From contig WTPW01001640.1 in assembly GCA_009809945.1 (NCBI GenBank), positions 48,748 to 112,747 on the forward strand: a stretch of 64,000 bases of DNA. Reading direction: 5' to 3'. This document shows, piece by piece, positions 10,985 to 23,129 of this stretch (the first letter of the stretch is position 1; every line of letters begins with the position of its first letter). The notes beneath the pieces were generated by a model that saw only the letters and a list, made by a program, of their open reading frames with translations, was not told the origin of the DNA and ran no database searches. Origin of the DNA: Gigaspora margarita (Eukaryota > Glomeromycota > Glomeromycetes > Diversisporales > Gigasporaceae). The translations under genes and the position numbers were made by a program.

Positions 10985-12287
10985 CCTCTAGTTTTCGATT
11001 AAGTATAAAAAAAGAAGAAGTTACGGGTGATATATCTAAATAATTTCTGAGTTGTAAACAATTGAATTATGGGAGGTATGAGAGATAGTATTGGGGTTGA
11101 TAATAGTAGTAGGCTAGGTAAGGCCATCAAATGCTAAAAACCTCTTGAGAGTAACCAAAGTTCAGTATATAAAAATTCCATAATAGAGTGGTAGAGGAGT
11201 GCCATATATTTCAATTTTTGCTAGGTTGTGTGCAAAGGCATTAGAGTATGTGTAGTAATTATGCCAATTGGACCCTTTTTGTAATATGTAAGTCTATGAA
11301 TAATTGAATAAATTCATTTAGCTTGTCAAGTAAAAGTTTGTGTTTTTTAGCTAGCTTTGTTAGAATCCTATTCAGTTCTCTTTGAAGGATAAAAGGATTA
11401 GTAATACAAGTTAGTAGATGCATAGTATCCTCTGGGGCTAAGTATTACCTAGGACAAAGATAGTTCAAATGTTTTTTCTGATTCCAGAAATGGAGGAGAA
11501 GATGGGTAAAAAGTTCTTAAGCTAATAGTTTGACTTTAAAGTTCTTCAATTTTGAAAGTGAAGGGTTGGTGTATGTATAATGCTTAGGGCGCATTTATAC
11601 ATAGTAGTGAAATTATTTTGGATTTTGGAACCCGAAATTAAAAAATTTCCTGAAATAGTTTTTGACCTATTTTACTTAAAACCCAAAATTTTTTGATTCT
11701 TTTTTTGAATAGACAAAATTATAAGGAACATAAATATATAAATTTTATTTCTCTTCCTTATAAAAAATTTTAATTTATTTTACAAAACCCGAAATAGGCA
11801 TTTTTCAAAAATCAATTTCAGTGGTATCTATAGGTGCATTAATATGTGAAATATTGTATAGTAAAATCCTAGTTGGTATTGTTTAAACTTTTACTCTAAA
11901 GGGCAATCCTTTGTTGGTTGTGCTATTATAGGTTGTTGATTAAGCAGTAGGTTTCTTTTAGTAGGTTGTTGATTTGGTATAGAACCGTTCTCAATATTAG
12001 TAGAGTAAATTTATTGTTCAGAGATTTTTGTGGTATGATATCCAGGGGGATCAAAGGAGGAAAATTTCTTTGTTTTAAGTTTTTATCTAAGGAGATAGTT
12101 ATTTCCCTGTAAAACATTAAACCATATAGAATTTGTTAAGTGAGTAGAAATGGTTTTTTATTCAATTATAAGCTGTTGGATAGTAATATTTTTCTTAGTT
12201 GTTCAATTAGTTTCTGAAAGTAAGTATAGTTAGTAATTATATCTAAGCTGGTAGAGGGTTTAAGAGTAGTTAGAATGAAGATTACCG

Positions 12288-12600
12288 TATGTGTCCAAAA
12301 ATAAGCTACCTTTTTTGGTCAAAAAATTATAGAAAAAATGTAAGGTAGCTTATTTTTAAAATATTAGATTTTTGAAAAAATTAAAAAATATACTAATAAA
12401 AAATTGTTCAAATAATATCAAATTTTTACTATAGGTGTATTTTGATGTTCTGAACAAGTTTACTTAATAGCACTTTGAGGTTTACTTAGTAAAATTTAGA
12501 CTTTTATATGTAGCAACTGCTAATGAAGTTTTTTAAGATTTTTGAAAAAAAAAATCAGGGGAGTAGCTTATTTTAGATAGTAGCTTATTTTCAAACATAT
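12288..12600. mobile_element. Foldback MITE with AAAATAAGCTAC ends
   Basis: The left end TATGTGTCCAAAAATAAGCT and the inverse of the right end (ATATGTTTGAAAATAAGCTA) pair. The inside has the recurrent motif GAACAAGTTTACTTAA (12453). The boundary and a possible TA duplication are approximate. It belongs to the same family as the arms at 50.2-51.9 kb. Confidence 0.6.
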
Positions 12601-12615
12601 ATGATAATATAGTTA

Positions 12616-14037
12616 GGAGGCTTCTAGAAATTATATAATATTTTGTTACTAATAAATTTCAAAATTTTATCACACCCACCCATACCTGATACTCTATTAG
12701 CTAATTAAATTTTATATTTTTTAAGGGTAGAGGATACGTAGATTATTTTTCATATGATCTTGATGGCAAAAATTTTTTCTTTTCAAAATTAAAGAAAATC
12801 TTATTATGTAAGTTATTTTAAAATTTTTTTTGTAAGTTGTAGAATAGGTATTTGTGATTCTAATGGTAGTAAAATTATTAATATTGGTTAGATATTTGCT
12901 GAGAAATATATATTTAGAGATTGGGTATTAATTTATTGTTTACAAAAATTATATGATGATCATATGATCTAGCCAATCAAAATTAACGATTTTGTGTAAC
13001 TCTAGCAAATTTGAGGCTACCGCAACAAACTTTATGATATATACAAGTATACTTTTTTAAAATAATTTGGTTTTAAAATTTATATCTTTAAAAAAAGTAT
13101 ATTTTAATCTATAAAAATATAAACTTTTGAAAAAAATTAATTGTGTTCTCAAAAATTTTTATCAGTAGCATATTTTTATTTTTTATATAAGGTCTTAATT
13201 TGCTATGCATATTATATGAAAATTGATCTATGTATCCTCTGCCCTTAAAATTTATTTATATGTTTCAATTTATAAAATTGATAATAACTATTGCTCTACT
13301 AGACCAATTTAGATGATTTAGCTACCAAAATATTTGTCTTGCTGAGACGATTCTAATAAGCCCAAAATTGTTAAAATCTAATCACAGGATCCCAAGATCG
13401 TTCAACTTTTGTATAATTTTAATAGTGATTTTTTAGAATCACTAAGTAAATTTCTTTAATATTGAATAACTTTTGATCTACTGGCCCGTTTTGGATGATT
13501 TAACTACCAAAATGCTTGTCTCAGTGAGACAAATATAACAAGTCCAAAATCACTAAATTCTAATTACAGGGTTCCAAGATCAATAAAGATTTTATTGTTT
13601 GTCTAACAATACAAATCTTTATTAATCTTGAAATTTTGTGATTAGAATTTAGCGATTTTGGGCTTGTTAGAATTGTCTCACTAAGACAAACATTTTGGTA
13701 GTTAAATAATCCAAAACAGACCAGTGAATCAAAAGTTATTCAATATTAAAAAATTTTTTAGTGATTCTAAAAAATCACTATTAAAATTACACAAAAGTTG
13801 AATGATCTTAGGACCCTGTAATTAGATTTTAATGATTTTGGGCTTGTTAGAATTGTCTTAGTGAGCAAATATTTTGATAGTTAAATCATCTAAATTGATC
13901 CAATAGAGCAATAGTTATTAATAATTTTATAATTTTATACTTTTGGTCAGAATTATAAAAATTTGACCAGAATTATAATTGTAATCTGATATTTTCAGGA
14001 CCCACCCACCAAAATTATGTAATTTCTGGAAGCCCCC
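12616..14037. mobile_element. PIF/Harbinger-like element, 1.4 kb
   Basis: Termini GGAGGCTTCTAGAAATTAYA and the inverse GGGGGCTTCCAGAAATTACA are flanked by TTA on both sides (12613-12615, 14038-14040). It shares the terminal block GCTTCCAGAAAT with the element at 6107-7377, so the two are one family. The interior repeats the palindromic module with TACTGGCCC and TACCAAAATG. No transposase is seen. Confidence 0.8.
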
Positions 14038-15934
14038 TTAGTAGTGAGCTTAATTTTAAGAGCCAGTGCTAGTTGTAACAACTTAGAAGTTGTTGAGTAC
14101 CTATTATTTGGCACATTGCAATTAATCAATTTATAATGGGGGCTTTAGTTTTTAAGGTTATAAACTAGAACAAGATTGATTTCTTCTTAGAGTTCGAGAC
14201 CACTAGGAAGTGCTATTTATCAATTGGTAGTCTTTCAAATAATGCTAACATATTAGGTATTGGAGAGGGTTTTTTGTTTCTGTATAGGAGCAGATTTTAC
14301 TATGTTTAAGGCCTTGTCAATGTCAGATATATTGGCATGTATTATGAGTTTGAATTAATCTAAAGATTAAATATTTTATTTTTATGAATTAAAAAATAAC
14401 AGTATATGGTTTTATAATTTTTAACATAATACCCAGAACAAGAAGTTAATTCTAATCTAGCTAAGAGAGAGCATATAAAATGTTAGCTTTTAATTTGTAT
14501 GTAAGAGAATTAAATATTTTTTCTATTTTATAATTACTCATCTCTTTCTTAGAATTTAAGAAGGGGTGATATAGGGATTTGGCTCTATAAGAGTGAAGCT
14601 AAATGAGACTGCGGAAATAATTAGGTTCTGTATAAAGTAGAACCATTTGGGTGTTCTACCTCTAGGAATCTTTTTGATGTTGTAATGTAGCTCTGCCTAT
14701 GTAATTAGACGACAGTTGTAAAGTTTAAAAGCTATTCAATACAAGTTATCACATACTTTTTCAATTTTTTTTTAAAAATGCTTTTTTTGGGTGTAAAGCA
14801 ATAATTTGGTTGATTGAGGTTCCAAGTTGCTTGCTAATAATAGGCCAGTCTTGCTGATATCTGGTAAAGCTGATATTATACATGTGCATTGCTAGTATGG
14901 CTTGAGCTGTGTACATGACAAACTATTTGTACAATAGTATGGGATAGTTGTCCAGAATAGAAATATTAGCTATAGCAGTATCTTAAATTTGCAGTAACTG
15001 TAGTTTGAGGTATAAATAATCAAAGTTAGAGTGGTTTAGGCCTTTTAGTAGCATGGCAATCAGGAATTGTTGCTGGGTCTATTTGATATTTATAAGGGCA
15101 TAAATTTCTAGGCAAAATAGAAATGAATTAGAAACCCTTTAAATAGTTTAGCTTTTAGACTAGTTATGGTTTGTTTTAGCAATTTCAGTTAACTAGGATT
15201 AAGATAGGATGAATAGAGTCTATAATTTGGATAAATTTTTTTTTTTTTTTTCAAATTAAGGTGCTCACTTTGGGAGTAAAAGTTTTATTCAAGATATGTA
15301 AAATCACGGGTTTCCAATATGGAGGTTACCCAATATAGTACATTAACGAGAGTACAACTAGCCACACCTGCAACTTTTGGTTGCCTATTTAAGTAGCTAC
15401 CTGGAGGTTTTACCCTAGTTGCCATACCTGCAATCCGCATACCGGTATTGCCTATTTAAACCCTCTGATCAATGCTATCTTCCAATCCCTTTTGTATAAC
15501 CAGAACACAATCTGGATTCTTTTCTACCTCCCTTAGAACTAATTTATTCTAGTGAAAGATCTGGTAGAGTGGTTCCTGTCCCACTCAGGTATCACCTATA
15601 CTTCAGTAACTTACGCTACAGCTTTACCTATATACTTGCAGTTAGGGCTAACTATTAAACCACTACCGTTACCTACTTTTGCCCTTGCAGAGTTCACCAA
15701 ACCCTAGTCACTATGTACACATTCCTCTTCAGGCTTTCATAACCGGTTTTCTGCCTGCTCCCAATCTGTAGGCCCGAAAGGGTCAGTCAGCCCGGCTTTA
15801 AGAACTGAATGGACTCCCTCCCCTTGGTACATGATGCTGTAACACATGTCCTTTTCCTCTGGTATCACTCCGGCGGCCCAGTTGGTAGGGTCTTCTGACC
15901 CTCTTGTCATAGGCGTACTGGCTAGCCCATACAC

Positions 15935-16114
15935 AGGACCCCGAACAATATATATAGAGGTTATATTAGGTTTAATATAAGATTTTTATAAAATTTATCC
16001 AAAATTTGAAAAAATCTGCAATTCTGATTGGTTGTACCTTATTTGGGCCAATCAGAATTGCAGAAAAGTGGATAATGCATAAATATAACCCCAGCTTGCA
16101 TTGTTCAGGGTCCT
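15935..16114. mobile_element. hAT MITE, AGGACCCCG family, copy 1 (180 bp)
   Basis: Ends AGGACCCCGAACAA and inverse AGGACCCTGAACAA are bounded by an exact 8-bp duplication CCATACAC (15927-15934, 16115-16122). The interior holds an inverted GCAATTCTGATTGG pair. Confidence 0.9.
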
Positions 16115-16283
16115 CCATACACACCATCTGATTCCTTTTCCGTATTACTGTTGAAAGCCCAGCTACTCTCTGCTCGGGACTTGCCAAGGGTTTCCAATCT
16201 TCAAGTTCTCTTGGTATTACGCAATTCCAATAATCTGCATAACAAATCTAGAATCTTCCACATCAATGGAATACACCGAGGGG

Positions 16284-16545
16284 CCATGTTGTATATTTTG
16301 GCTGTCCACAGCCTTTTTTGGCTTGTCCACGTCCAAAATTGTCCAAAGCTTGTTCAGGCTTTAATAATTAATAAATTTATCTAAAAAATATATAACTATA
16401 TATTTTTTTAGATGCTAAACACATTCCAGTTAAAATTAAAATAGGTTATCTTAATAAAATTTTAAGTAATTTTACTTTATTTAATTGTTTAAAATTGTCC
16501 AAAATTGTCCAAATTATTGTCCAAAGCTGTCCTGTAACAACACTG
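16284..16545. mobile_element. hAT MITE, TTGGACAATTTT family, copy 1
   Basis: Ends CCATGTTGTA and inverse CAGTGTTGTTAC have the 8-bp duplication CCGAGGGG/CCGAGGAG (16276-16283, 16546-16553). The inside carries repeated AAATTGTCCAAA and a central TATATAACTATATA. Related copies, in the opposite orientation, are at 24828 and 30676. Confidence 0.88.
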
Positions 16546-16739
16546 CCGAGGAGTGGTGCAACCCGAGTTACAGGCCTTATTATGACCCAACTTATTGATG
16601 AAGATCAGTTACTATAACACAGATATAATTTTTGAAAATCGTCTCTAGTGGGATTTGAACCCTGTACCTAAGTTACAAATTCCTTGGAGGGTGACAACTT
16701 TCCAACTTCGCTATGTCACCACACCCCTATTCGATAAAA

Positions 16740-17460
16740 TTTTATTAATCCATTTTTATAATTTATAGTTAAATTCAAAAATTTTTAATTTATTTAGTTT
16801 TTTCGCCTAAGCGTAACTTGTAAAAGTGCAATAATAAAATGTTATTTAAATTATCTTAAAATTTTAATATATATTAGTTATAGGATATGTTCTTCAACTG
16901 CTGTCTATAATAAAAATTATAATAAAAACATATGAATTTACTATAAATATGAGTTAGAATATTCTCTTTGATCTAACTTATTAACTTAAAATTAAATTTT
17001 TCGGGAATATAGAACAAGGGAAGAAGAAAAAATTGAGCTTAAAAATTGAATTAAAATTTCACTGATTTTGCACAAAACAAAAATGTAACTTCGCCAAAAG
17101 CAAATATTTTCTGACTTTAAGATGATGAGTACATGTAAATCATGCTCTGACAAATTTACTTAGTCGAAGAAAGTAGGTTACCTTGTAAGAAAAATGGGTT
17201 GTCTATGTGCTAAAGTTAAAATTTATTGTATTTCATAATACAACTTTTTTTCTTATTAGGTAACCTACTTTGGGCTTTTAAGCAAAGTTGTTTGGCATGT
17301 AATTTTACATCATATTTGTCTCCTAAATAATATTACTTAGAGCATTATTATTGATTTATTTAGTACAATTTAACTAGCAATCATAATCGATTATTTAAAA
17401 AAACAAATTTAAAATTTTGAATTTTTTATTTTTTCACCTATGCGATATATTGCATCCTAT
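16740..17460. repeat. Foldback arms related to the 42-45 kb element
   Basis: The sequence from about 16898 (GTCTATAATAAAAATTATAA) through TTAGTCGAAG (~17165) matches the left arm of the giant foldback at 42003-45073. An inverted partner with GGTAACCTACTTTGGGCTTT lies at ~17260-17280. No gene. Confidence 0.65.
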
Positions 17461-18419
17461 AAGATCTGGTATAATGTAAAATCAAAACACAATAAATAAA
17501 TTCATTAGTTTAGGGTTAGGGTAAGGGTTAGGTTAGAGTGGTGCGCTTTAGCAAAGTAGTTTTAATCCAAAAATTTCAAAAGGAATTTTTTTTGTTAGAG
17601 CTTGAGAAATAGTTTTATAGTCAAAATTTCATGCTATAGCTGATTTTTTTAAAAAAAAAAACCATAATTGCTTCAATTTCACATTATACCTGATCCTGCA
17701 TTATAATTGGCTGATTAGGGGTGGCAATACATCACCATGGTGATAAATTATAAAATCCTAAAAATTTTATTTGTTAAAAATAATAAATAACTTATAAAAA
17801 TATTTATAATAATAAAATAACTAATTCAAAATATTTATAATAATAATGTGGAAATTTTCTTAACAGACAACTCTTCCTAATGATTACTTGTACCAAAATT
17901 TTTTTAAACAAAAAAAAATTGATTTATTTAAAAATTTATTAAATAAATAGGCTCTTTACAACTATATAAACTTGTTCTAAATACTAAATTATATATAGCT
18001 ATCAAATTTTATACTTTTTTAATCTGTTCTTGTTAGAATATATTAAATTTTAAATAAATAAATATTTTGCTTAATTTTGTGATTTGGGCCAAGAAAACTT
18101 GTTTTGACCCTTAAGACAAAGTTGTTTGCCTCTTTTCTGGCTTCATTTCAATATATAATATACCCAAAATAGATATAAACTAACGATTTTATAATCAAAA
18201 TATTCTAAACTCCTTTTTAACTTTTAAACTTTTAAATTCTGTTCTTTTTGCCTTACCCAACAAATTCTAAGCTCTAACCACGTTTTAAATATCTAATATT
18301 AGTAGTTTTTCTACAAATTATTTAATTTGTACAACTTTTCTTATTTGAACTAATTAAGTTTACACACAATAAACAATTACAAATTTGTACTTATTTTAAT
18401 TTACACAAATCTTGTGTAA
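17461..18419. other. AT-rich, MITE fragment with telomere-like words, no gene
   Basis: GGGTTAGGGTAAGGGTTAGG near 17511 and the following ~200 bases match the interior of the TA-flanked MITE at 49025-49370. From 17760 to 18420 only AT-rich sequence is seen. Confidence 0.5.
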
Positions 18420-18469
18420 ATTTTGCTACTATTTATATTATAGTCATATATACTACCTTTGTATTACAA

Positions 18470-18550
18470 GCTATACTAGCCACAAGCTATACTATCTACA
18501 AGCCACACTAGCCACAAGCTACACTAGCTACAAGCTACACTAGCCACAGT
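18470..18550 (+). repeat. 16-bp direct repeats at LINE leader
   Basis: Five copies of ACAAGCTACACTAGCC (variants with TATACT/ATCT) lie just upstream of the LINE ORF1-like region, as expected for promoter monomers of a 5' UTR. The role is inferred from position only. Confidence 0.7.
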
Positions 18551-18639
18551 CACAATATAGTTATACCAACTGTACAACATTATACAAACCAAAAGTTACC
18601 AATCTGAAAAGCTCTTGTTAATCTTATAATTTTTTAATG

Positions 18640-21370
18640 TACCAACTACTATTGATAGTGAACCTGATACAATAGATCTTGACAACATTTTTATGCAATG
18701 CTCTAATTATTTTGGAATATTTATTCATGAAAGCAATCCAAGCACAGCTAGACCAACTCCATCTAATGCTAAACCAACAACTGTTTGCTTTTTCAAAAAT
18801 TTACAATCCAATCAAATTGCAACTTATTTTTTCCAAACCTCTACTATGACTGCCACTATTAAATGCCTCTACAACAAATTTCATACCAAATTTGTTTTTA
18901 CTAAAAACAATACCTATTCTCTTAATCCTAATTTTATACCAATCACTTCCAATAATCAAACCAAAAAACTTCTTAGCTGAACTCTCAAAACTACTGAATT
19001 CATTCCTCCTTCTCTTACTGATAATACTTTCCTATCTTCATGTTTTTATACTCATATATGCTACAAATATAATCTTCAAGTTTACTACCAAAAAAAACAA
19101 AATAACAAGCATTATCTTTATCAAGATGCTATTTTTCATGCAGACCAAATCTATCATAAACAATGCCTTAATCTCTTAACTCAACCCTAACAATCTAATC
19201 CTCTTACTACTACTCTCCAACCACTAACTTCTACTAATTCACCTGCAACTTCCTCCATGATGGAAATTGATTCTCCTTCTCTTTTCTTTTACTCAACAAC
19301 TACAACAATCACAAGTACAAACACAACAAGAACATCAACAAGAACAACAACAACAAATACAATTTTCCCAACAAGAAGAACAAAACAAGCAAATACAACA
19401 ACAACAACAACAACAACAAAATAACTCTCCAGGCCTGGTTATAGATACAAATATTTTAAACAAACCTAACTCTTAATCTTCAGAACAATACTTTACTACT
19501 TCAAAAGCTATTAACTTAACCCAACCTTCTCAAAATCAACAGTCCCAATCTTCTTAGGCATCTATTCTACAATCTAACAACAACGACTCTAGTTTCAACT
19601 ATGCTAAAGTATATTCCAAACTTAACTCCACTTTTGACTGGATTGATAACTTTCCAGTAACTAAGGAAATGAAGCCCAATATCAAACTACAAACACCTTT
19701 TTCCTTCCTATTATTTGATTATTTAAAACAATATCTTTACAACTTCTATCCAGGAAGTATAATCAAACCTGAAACCAAAACAACAAACCTCTTAAAGCAA
19801 GTTTCCACTATATTATACACTTAATGACAGGTGGTCGATCTGTATTTCTCACTAACTATATTTACCAAACTAATCCTAATATTGATAAAGAAGCTACTAT
19901 TTCATTTAATGTTCTTGAAAACTACCTTTAAAAAGATTCTTCATAAATTTACAACCATTCTTTTTACTCAATTCAATTATGCAGAAATTTTCACATTCTC
20001 TATTACTATTCCTCTTTACAAACAGCAAACCGATTACAATTTTGCTTAAATCTGGCTCAATTACATTTATTTCTTTCTAACAATTATTAGGCCATTAACT
20101 ATAACAAATTCACAGAAAACCTCAATCTTTGTCCTATAGAATTTAAACTCTTTGCTAGTACAGTCATAACAAATGCAGAGAAAAAATATTTTACAATTAA
20201 ATCAGACAAAAAATTCAATATCTAGCTACTATTCAATATACCACAAACACTTTTTCTTCAAAAATTCTCTATTCCCTCTCTTCAGAATTCTCTAGACCAT
20301 TTTAATAAATAGTTTGAAGAATTTTTTTCAATTTATAACTGACAATTCTTAACATCACTTGATAAAGAACAAACTCTAAACTCTCTTAAGCACCAAATAC
20401 AATACCACTTTATCTGACAACTTAAAAAACTCTTACCATCTTCCTTAAATCTACAATATCCATATAATTTTCATAAGCGAAGAAACGAATGTTACCGTCA
20501 TTTCAACTTCTATTTACTTACATACAAACATACAAACTGTTCTTATATTATAGACAAAAAACATGATACTAGTAAACTATTTAAAGACTTGCTAAATAAG
20601 TCATTCGAAACTTACCCAAAAGAAAACAAAGACTTTGAAGAACTTAAAATAGACTCTACAATATTCCACATTGATGCTATACATGAAGCAACCTTTCAAA
20701 AGCCTATTCCTATCAAAGTGCTTGATAAACTAGCTAATAAAGCTAAGACAGAATTCTGTAAAAACAATAGTACAACTACATCTACTGGTCGCTGTAATCT
20801 CTTTTTTTACAAATATCTTAAAGCTTGCCAAGATACAGCTACTCAAAACCTAAATATATCACATTTAGACAAAGAGCAAGCAATTACCACTATTATACAC
20901 AAACTCATAAACACGGACTTTCTAGCTAGAATTATTATATACTTTGATCTCTTCAAAACTGATCAAAACATATTTTACACAAATAGTCAAATTCTATAAA
21001 AACTCAGCATACCCATTTGCAAAAAACATTCTCAATACTAAATTCAATATTAATTTCCAAACCCCTTTTGATATTAAAGATTCTCTTTTTATCAACAATA
21101 CATAGTCTAAACCCAAACTACATCAGATAACAAATTATCTACTCTTGAAAACAACTCTTCAATTCCCCCTACCAGTAATCTTCTTTCTTCAACAGGGGCT
21201 TCCTCTTTTTAATAAATTGTCTGTAGATAATATTGATGTAGCTGCTGCCTCCAAAATAATAATTTTCTCTAGTAATAGACCATTTTTGAAGGAGAATGAT
21301 GTAAATAGGCAGGCAGGAAAGCCTATTTACACGGAGGACCAAGATAATGATGGTCAGACCCAATGAACAG
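18640..21370 (+). pseudogene. LINE ORF1-like region, degenerate
   Basis: Protein-like composition persists for 2.7 kb in shifting frames. Examples are the open stretch at 18693-18980, a Gln-rich stretch at 19267-19476 from (CAA)n, the words FNYAKVYSKLNSTFDWIDNF near 19600, and an open 136-codon stretch at 20589-20999 with no in-frame break. I recognise no domain. Its place upstream of an endonuclease on the same strand suggests the nucleic-acid-binding ORF1 of a LINE. A separate host gene cannot be excluded, but the many stops argue against a live one. Confidence 0.4.
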
Positions 21371-21727
21371 GGCAGGCTATGGTATCCTGTGCAGCTGTAA
21401 GAACCAAGTATACAGCGAGTGCTTCTATAGACGTAAATATACCAGAACTCTAGACATCTCTTATAGAGGTCATAACTGATCTGCATGAATTTAGACATTT
21501 TTGCTCCCTCTAAAATCAAGTAAATTTGCTAAAAGTTAGATTATTACATATAAATTTTATAGTAATTTGCTAAAAACTAAATTATCACATCTATTTTTAT
21601 AAATTAAAATAATATATTAATATGTATTTTTGATTGCTAAACAAATTTTCTTAGAGCACTTTGTTAGAATCAATTAGTAAAATTTTGAGAATCATAGAAT
21701 TCTTTAGTATTTTTATTAATAAAATTA

Positions 21728-22624
21728 GGACCGTGTTATTAATCATCTGATTATTTTTTATCAGAGGCCTACCCCAGGGACGATGATATGTTGTGATTTA
21801 CAAAATATCACAAAAATCACAAAATTATGTGAAAATCACAAAATTTGTGTAGTTTCGCCACAAAATTTCACAAAATTCGATAAAATTGGCTTGTTTGCAC
21901 ATAATTTCACGGAAGATCCCCCAAAATTCCTGGTCGGAATGCATCGGAATCCAGGTCAGTAGGGTCGGGAATTATCAATTTTGCCCCAGATCACTAAAAA
22001 TTTTACTAATAAAATCATAGCCGTTCATTAAGTGAAAAGTGCCCAGCTGATAATTTTGCTATAAAATCTACTAAATAGTGGGCTAAATACCAACCTAAAT
22101 CCGATCAGGAATTTTGGGGATTGCCCTTAGCTTTTCTTTAGTACTCTTTTAGATAATGATTATCAAAATTTTTATCTAAAGAATCGCTCAAACAATTATC
22201 TGAGATTGAATTATTATAGACATTTTTTATATAGAACTTCAGGGTTTTTATAGCAATAGTTTTTTTTCATACTTTTATATAGAACTTTTTACGGTACAAA
22301 TAAAAAATATTTTATCCATCGTCGCAAAATTTTATAAAATTCAAATTAACTCCAAAATCGCTTCAAATTGATCAACAACAAATCACAAAATTTACTTTAT
22401 ATTACCACAAAATTGCACAAAATCGTTCCAAATCGATTACAAAAAATCACAAAATTTACCTTATCCCACCACAAAATTTACGTTATCCCGCCAAAAAATC
22501 ATCGTCCCTGGCCTACCCCCCCTCCTTCTTCTTTAATATATATATAGTCAGGTTCTTATATATAATTTCAACTTTTTTTACCCCCTCCCTCCCCTAAAAA
22601 ATCACCTGATTTTTGTCACTCCCC
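21728..22624. mobile_element. PIF/Harbinger-like MITE split by a hAT element
   Basis: Flanked by TTA on both sides (21725-21727, 22625-22627). The left end GGACCGTGTTATTAATCA and inverse right end GGGGAGTGACAAAAATCA pair. The same family is intact and solitary at 28165-28311. Only ~160 bp belong to it; the rest is the hAT insertion. Confidence 0.8.
21775..22510. mobile_element. hAT MITE, 736 bp, with repeated CACAAAATT motifs
   Basis: Termini CAGGGACGATGAT and its inverse have an exact 8-bp duplication GCCTACCC (21767-21774, 22511-22518). The interior is filled with ATCACAAAATTT-type direct repeats, densest near both ends. Confidence 0.9.
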
Positions 22625-22699
22625 TTATATAAAATATTATAATTTACAAAATTTTACTAATTGTTTCAAACATTGTGCTCTAAGAAAACTTGTTTAGCA

Positions 22700-23129
22700 N
22701 NNNNNNNNNNNNNNNNNNNNNNNNNNNNNNNNNNNNNNNNNNNNNNNNNNNNNNNNNNNNNNNNNNNNNNNNNNNNNNNNNNNNNNNNNNNNNNNNNNNN
22801 NNNNNNNNNNNNNNNNNNNNNNNNNNNNNNNNNNNNNNNNNNNNNNNNNNNNNNNNNNNNNNNNNNNNNNNNNNNNNNNNNNNNNNNNNNNNNNNNNNNN
22901 NNNNNNNNNNNNNNNNNNNNNNNNNNNNNNNNNNNNNNNNNNNNNNNNNNNNNNNNNNNNNNNNNNNNNNNNNNNNNNNNNNNNNNNNNNNNNNNNNNNN
23001 NNNNNNNNNNNNNNNNNNNNNNNNNNNNNNNNNNNNNNNNNNNNNNNNNNNNNNNNNNNNNNNNNNNNNNNNNNNNNNNNNNNNNNNNNNNNNNNNNNNN
23101 NNNNNNNNNNNNNNNNNNNNNNNNNNNNN
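22700..23129. other. Assembly gap (430 N)
   Basis: A run of undetermined bases. Both flanks (…CTCTAAGAAAACTTGTTTAG and …AATCAATTAGTAAAATTTTG) are parts of a palindromic element. The gap therefore probably hides a hairpin arm. Confidence 0.99.

Larger units (their letters stand above)
10985..15235 (-). mobile_element. LINE remnant, C-terminal part of ORF2
   Basis: Degenerate non-LTR retrotransposon on the minus strand, interrupted by elements at 12288-12600 and 12616-14037. Scattered frames resemble the segment downstream of the LINE reverse transcriptase. Around 15.2-14.9 kb I read LKQTITSLKAKLFK, near 14.7 kb KKIPRGRTPKWFYF, and near 11.5-11.3 kb PEDTMHLLTCITNPF followed by ELNRILTKLAKKHKLLLDKL. 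The latter resembles the Cys/His finger region that ends many LINE ORF2 proteins. No YADD reverse-transcriptase core was found and stops are frequent, so the copy is old and dead. Assignment rests on remembered glomeromycotan LINE proteins. Confidence 0.55.
15236..16732 (-). mobile_element. tRNA-headed SINE-like retroposon, copy 3
   Basis: On the minus strand the head is GGGGTGTGGTGACATAGCGA with box-B-like GGGTTCAAATCCC (about 16648). The tail is a run of A (T15236-15251 on plus). GATAAA plus T-rich bases on both sides are a weak target duplication. Two hAT MITEs sit inside (15935-16114 and 16284-16545). The core shows the same translated words as the 55.6 kb copy (EEKDMC, MYQGEGVHS), in different frames with stops. 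That is shared ancestry, not evidence of a protein. Confidence 0.8.

Noticed and set aside
15737-15934. Protein-like words shared by the retroposon copies (for example EEKDMC, MYQGEGVHS)
   Set aside because: The similarity is at DNA level between repeat copies; frame is not kept between copies and a stop-free reading does not persist.
17511-17545. GGGTTAGGG-type telomeric repeat
   Set aside because: Only a few irregular units, and the same stretch lies inside a MITE family (49025-49370); interstitial look-alike rather than a telomere.
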